Source: Alphaproteobacteria bacterium
GTDB taxonomy: Bacteria > Pseudomonadota > Alphaproteobacteria > Rhodobacterales > Rhodobacteraceae
Direction of reading: 5' to 3'
Assembly: GCA_024277955.1 (NCBI GenBank)
Contig: JAJRUE010000055.1
Coordinates: 1-7,854 of the forward strand
Length of the DNA: 7,854 nucleotides
The position numbers and the translations under genes were made by a program. The notes below the pieces were generated by a model. It was not told the DNA's origin. It was given only the letters and a program-made list of their open reading frames with translations, and ran no database searches. Positions 5,193-7,854 of the stretch are shown piece by piece; position 1 is the first letter of the stretch; each line of letters begins with the position of its first letter.

Positions 5193-6815
5193 TCAGCCGC
5201 GTACCCCGGTCAGCACGACGCCGGCGCGTTTCAGCGCCGCGAACAGCTTGCCGTCCACCTTGTAGCTGTCCGCGCGGTAGTTGGCGCGGCCATCGGCACT
5301 CACCCAGGCGGTGCGGTAAACCAGATAGATCGGCACCGGCTGTTTCAGGTTGATCCGGGTTTCCTCGCCGGTGGCCAGGGTGCGATCAAACAGCTGTTTG
5401 GGGTTCGACGACTGCCAGCCCAAAAGCGTGTAGGCCAGTTCGAACGGCTTTTGCACCCGCACGCAGCCGTGGCTGAAAGCGCGCCGGCTGAACCGGAACA
5501 ACCGCTTGGCGGGGGTGTCGTGCAGATAGATCGCGTGCTTGTTCGGAAACAGGAACTTGACCTTGCCCAGCGCGTTGCCGCCGGATGGCTTCTGGCGCAG
5601 GCTGAACGGGAAATTGTCCTTTGTGAACGACGAAAAGTCGATGCTTTGCGGGCTGACGACATTGCCGTTCGCATCGGTCATTTCCATGTCCTGACGCGCC
5701 AGCGCATTGGGGTTCTGCTGCAACAACGGCAGGTATTCGCCCCCGGCGATCGAAGGGGGCACATACCATGACGGGTTCAGCACCATGTGGGTCATCTGGT
5801 CTTCGAACTCGGGCGTGCGCCAGCGGCCGGGCTGGCCGACCACAACGCGGCTTTCGTAGATCGAACGGCCGTTGTCGTAGACGTTCACCGTAAAGGCCGC
5901 TTCGTTCACGATGATGTGCCGCCGGCCCAGGGGCTTGTTCAGCCAGCGCAGGCGTTCGAGCCCGATCACCGCCTGCATCAGCCGGGTTTCGGCCGGGGTG
6001 TTGATCGCGGCCAGGGTTTCCTTGCCGGCGATGCCGTCCTGGTTCAGCCCGTGATCTTCCTGGAACCGGGTCACCGCCTGCACCAGACCGTCGTCATACA
6101 GCGTCGACTTGCCCCGGCTCTTGTAGCCCATTGCCGCAAGCCGCCGGCGCAGCGCCTGCACCGCCTTGCCCGACTGGCCGAATTCAAGCTTCTTGCCCGG
6201 AACCCCGGGGCCCCAGCCGCCGCGCCCGACGACCTTTTCCATCCGCGCCTTTTCCTTGAGCAGGCGAGCGTAGCCGGGATCCTGCGGCGGCAGCGACTTG
6301 AGGAAGGCGCGTGGCGAGCTCCTGGCGAAAGAGGTCAGCAGGGTGGTGGGGTTGCGCCGCGGCGGGCGCAGGGTCATGTTCTTGTCGACGCGCGACGGGG
6401 TGACGATGCCGGACTGGATGTCGCGCGCATACTGCAGGAATACCCGGGTGGTGCGCAGTTCGACTTCGACCCTGCGCGCATCCGTGCGCAGGTTCGAAAA
6501 CTCGGCCCGCACGGCGCGTTCGTCGTAGCGGCCGCGCGGCAGGCCGTGGGCCGGGGCTTCGCGCAGCGCCGCCAGCAGGGCCGAGCGCCGCTGGCGGTCG
6601 CGCGGGCCGGTCCAGATCGGGGCGTAGTTGCGCGCCTTGTAGAAGGCGGCGATGGCCGGATCGCCCGCCACCGCCTGGGCCAGGGCCTGCCGGAAGGCGG
6701 TCGACTGGGCGCGAACCGGGGCGAGCGCCCCCAGCAGGAACGACAGCGCCAGCGCCGCGCCGATGAGTGCAAGGGCCCGGCTGACCGGGAATTTTCGATG
6801 GATTGTGGAATACAT
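5193..6815 (-). CDS. L,D-transpeptidase, YcbB/LdtD type (YkuD domain)
   Basis: 540-residue secreted or membrane-anchored enzyme that would make 3-3 cross-links in peptidoglycan or attach proteins to it. Residues 13-36 form a signal peptide ending ALAPVRAQS. Residues about 40-200 are the N-terminal scaffold region typical of YcbB-like enzymes. A peptidoglycan-binding type 1 domain covers about 211-272 (GQSGKAVQALRRRLAAMGY ... DGIAGKETLAAIN). The YkuD catalytic domain runs from about 299 to 458 and carries YLHDTP with H432 and the SHGCVRV signature with S448, H449 and nucleophile C451. The stretch between VLNPSWYVPPS and the catalytic motif is long, as in enzymes with a capping subdomain. Length fits the family. 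Start at 6815 has no clear Shine-Dalgarno sequence but precedes the signal peptide properly. It is probably an independent unit. Confidence 0.93.
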   Translation of the reverse strand: MYSTIHRKFPVSRALALIGAALALSFLLGALAPVRAQSTAFRQALAQAVAGDPAIAAFYKARNYAPIWTGPRDRQRRSALLAALREAPAHGLPRGRYDERAVRAEFSNLRTDARRVEVELRTTRVFLQYARDIQSGIVTPSRVDKNMTLRPPRRNPTTLLTSFARSSPRAFLKSLPPQDPGYARLLKEKARMEKVVGRGGWGPGVPGKKLEFGQSGKAVQALRRRLAAMGYKSRGKSTLYDDGLVQAVTRFQEDHGLNQDGIAGKETLAAINTPAETRLMQAVIGLERLRWLNKPLGRRHIIVNEAAFTVNVYDNGRSIYESRVVVGQPGRWRTPEFEDQMTHMVLNPSWYVPPSIAGGEYLPLLQQNPNALARQDMEMTDANGNVVSPQSIDFSSFTKDNFPFSLRQKPSGGNALGKVKFLFPNKHAIYLHDTPAKRLFRFSRRAFSHGCVRVQKPFELAYTLLGWQSSNPKQLFDRTLATGEETRINLKQPVPIYLVYRTAWVSADGRANYRADSYKVDGKLFAALKRAGVVLTGVRG

Positions 6816-6854
6816 TTCTGACGCCAGACTTGTTGTTGGGAAAACACGCGGGAT

Positions 6855-6869
6855 GAACCGGAACCGGTT
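6855..6869. repeat. Short inverted repeat between the 108-residue gene and the L,D-transpeptidase gene
   Basis: AACCGG and CCGGTT stand around a 2-nt centre, with GAACCG also repeated in tandem at 6855-6866. It lies just past the TAG at 6873-6875 and about 40 nt before the transpeptidase start. It could be a regulator half-site pair or a weak terminator stem; nothing decides between them. Confidence 0.3.
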
Positions 6870-6872
6870 TTC

Positions 6873-7199
6873 CTAAAGACGTGGCGGTTTGGGTTCGCGG
6901 CGAAAGACCGCTTTGCCCGCCAGCGCGCCGGCGCCTGCGACCAGCCGGGCCGGGCGCCGGTTCGACGGCGCCGCGATCAGCCCGTCACCTGCCGAAATCG
7001 CGTGGCAGGCCAGACCTTCGCCCTGAGCGCAATGCGCCGTCGAGGCCGCACCCGAGGCCTGGTCCAGGGCCGGATCCAGCGCCAGGTTCAGGCCGGTGGC
7101 CAGCATCGTTTCGGCGTTGTCGTGGCCGCGCATGTCCGCGGTCGCCGATGCCACCGCAAACCCGAGAAAAAAGCTGAGAACGACCAATATGCGCTTCAT
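6873..7199 (-). CDS. Small secreted protein of unknown function
   Basis: 108 residues; not recognised. Residues 1-21 (MKRILVVLSFFLGFAVASATA) are a clear signal peptide, so the mature protein is probably periplasmic. The rest includes HCAQGEGLACHA with C57 and C65, which may form a disulfide. There is no CxxCH heme motif. The C-terminal 30 residues are basic and rich in Ala, Gly and Pro. The frame is open upstream to 7280, but the signal peptide begins at the ATG at 7199, which fixes the start. No Shine-Dalgarno sequence is present, and a possible -10 lies 6 nt upstream. It ends 57 nt before the L,D-transpeptidase in the same direction, so co-transcription is possible. Real coding is likely but not certain. 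Confidence 0.6.
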   Translation of the reverse strand: MKRILVVLSFFLGFAVASATADMRGHDNAETMLATGLNLALDPALDQASGAASTAHCAQGEGLACHAISAGDGLIAAPSNRRPARLVAGAGALAGKAVFRREPKPPRL

Positions 7200-7205
7200 G
7201 CGGCC

Positions 7206-7234
7206 ACAATAGCCGCCTGGGTGCGGCCTGCCTA
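7206..7234 (-). promoter_or_regulatory. Putative promoter of the 108-residue gene, leaderless type
   Basis: TAGGCA (7229-7234) and TATTGT (7206-7211) on the minus strand each match four of six consensus bases with a 17-nt spacer. Only GGCCGC separates the -10 from the ATG at 7199. Transcription would therefore begin at or next to the start codon, which agrees with the missing Shine-Dalgarno site. A small CCCGG-CAT-CCGGG stem lies immediately upstream, at 7235-7247. Confidence 0.35.
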
Positions 7235-7346
7235 CCCGGATGCCGGGCAAAACCCGCGATTTCTCCGGTAAAGATGCCAATTCGCGCCCTTGTCCGGGAT
7301 TGTTGACGGTTTGCGCCCCGCCAGGCCCCCGTCAGGCCCGTGCCGA

Positions 7347-7854
7347 TCAGTTCCCGAGGCACGCCATGTGGCGCGCGCCCTGGCAGGCCAGGCTGTTGAT
7401 GCTCCAGGTGCTCTTGATATAGGCGATCACCGCGTCGATGTCGCCAGGGGCCAGCACTTGTTGCCAGGCGATCATGCGCGGGTTGCGCGGCGAGCCGCGC
7501 GAAATCGTCTGGCGCAGCCCGGCGTCGGAATGATGCCAGGCGTGCATGTCGTCGTTCAGCGCCGGGGCCTTGAAGCCGGCTTCGTCGCGGGCCTCGGGGT
7601 TGCCCGGGGCTTCGCCGATGCCGCCAACCCCGTGGCAGGCCTGGCAGGTGTCCTGAAAGATCGCGCGCCCGGCGGCGATGCGTTGCGGGGTCGCGATGTC
7701 AGAGCCCTCGAAGCTCAGCCAGGTCTGGCCGCCATCGCGGCTCACCAGCACCGCGCCGGTGTCGGCGACGCCATAGATTTCGCCATCCGGCCCCTGGGCG
7801 ATGTCGCGCAGGTAGCGTTCGCCGAACCCGGCGCCCACCAGTTGCCAGTCCAGA
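7347..7854 (-). CDS. Asp-box (BNR-type) repeat and cytochrome c fusion protein, 3' part
   Basis: The frame is open to the window edge (last full codon 7851-7853, reading LDWQLVGAG...), so the N-terminus is missing. An internal GTG at 7838 is probably not the start. The visible part opens with propeller-like sequence ending in an Asp-box (VSRDGGQTW, about 7742-7716). A class I cytochrome c domain follows: heme-binding CQACH at 7646-7632, about 55 residues, then NPRMIAW with a Met as likely distal ligand, and a C-terminal helix (DIDAVIAYIKSTW). A short tail contains two cysteines (ACQGARHMACLGN). The protein would be exported and heme-loaded in the periplasm. It could donate electrons to the oxidase encoded downstream, but three other genes lie between them. 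Confidence 0.88.
   Translation of the reverse strand, partial: LDWQLVGAGFGERYLRDIAQGPDGEIYGVADTGAVLVSRDGGQTWLSFEGSDIATPQRIAAGRAIFQDTCQACHGVGGIGEAPGNPEARDEAGFKAPALNDDMHAWHHSDAGLRQTISRGSPRNPRMIAWQQVLAPGDIDAVIAYIKSTWSINSLACQGARHMACLGN

Noticed and set aside
4555..5265. 236-codon plus-strand frame across the coxB upstream region
   Set aside because: Crosses two hairpins, the AT-rich inverted repeat and the transpeptidase 3' end; no start signal and no domain pattern.
5787..6821. 344-codon plus-strand frame opposite the L,D-transpeptidase
   Set aside because: Shadow of a gene with signal peptide, PG-binding domain and SHGCVRV motif; no evidence of its own.
7347..7838. Complete 163-codon cytochrome c gene starting at GTG 7838
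   Set aside because: The frame continues open to the window edge, and the Asp-box sequence implies a larger propeller upstream, so the gene is treated as truncated by the window.

Overview
The window looks like chromosomal DNA of a GC-rich alphaproteobacterium, most likely a Rhodobacterales (Roseobacter/Paracoccaceae-type) organism. Base composition is high in GC by eye, the tRNA-Met is of alphaproteobacterial type with an encoded CCA, and the gene content is aerobic respiration plus periplasmic enzymes. No taxonomic search could be run, so this placement is an inference. No integrase, insertion sequence, CRISPR array or phage gene is visible.

Layout. A plus-strand tRNA-Met(CAT) lies at the left end. 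Everything else that codes is on the minus strand, so transcription runs right to left. From upstream to downstream the genes are: the 3' part of a secreted protein joining an Asp-box (BNR/sialidase-type) repeat to a class I cytochrome c domain (7854-7347); a 108-residue secreted protein of unknown function (7199-6873); an LdtD/YcbB-type L,D-transpeptidase (6815-5193); a short membrane-anchored Cys-cluster protein of unknown function (5016-4660); and a four-gene heme-copper oxidase operon (4513-320).

The oxidase operon reads coxB (subunit II, CuA) - coxA (subunit I) - Met-rich tandem-repeat cupredoxin - ctaB (heme O synthase). coxB and coxA share one base (TGATG), and the cupredoxin starts 13 nt after coxA, so the first three genes are probably translationally coupled. 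ctaB is separated from them by a very strong hairpin made from a perfect 30-bp palindrome. The operon ends in a clear intrinsic terminator.

The oxidase is the interesting part. Subunit I keeps all six metal-ligand histidines and the active-site Tyr. It has lost the three landmark proton-pathway residues of A-family oxidases: D-channel Asp is Arg, helix-VI Glu is Ala, and K-channel Lys is His. Several motifs, together with a CxNYC CuA loop in subunit II, resemble B-family (ba3-type) oxidases. There is no subunit III and no Cox11 or Sco gene in the window. The operon instead carries an unusual membrane-anchored copper protein with three and a third 24-residue Met-rich repeats followed by a type-1 copper domain. 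A plausible reading is a self-contained low-complexity terminal oxidase whose copper supply or electron donation is handled by the Met-rich cupredoxin, with CtaB supplying the heme O precursor. The upstream cytochrome c fusion could also serve periplasmic electron transfer.
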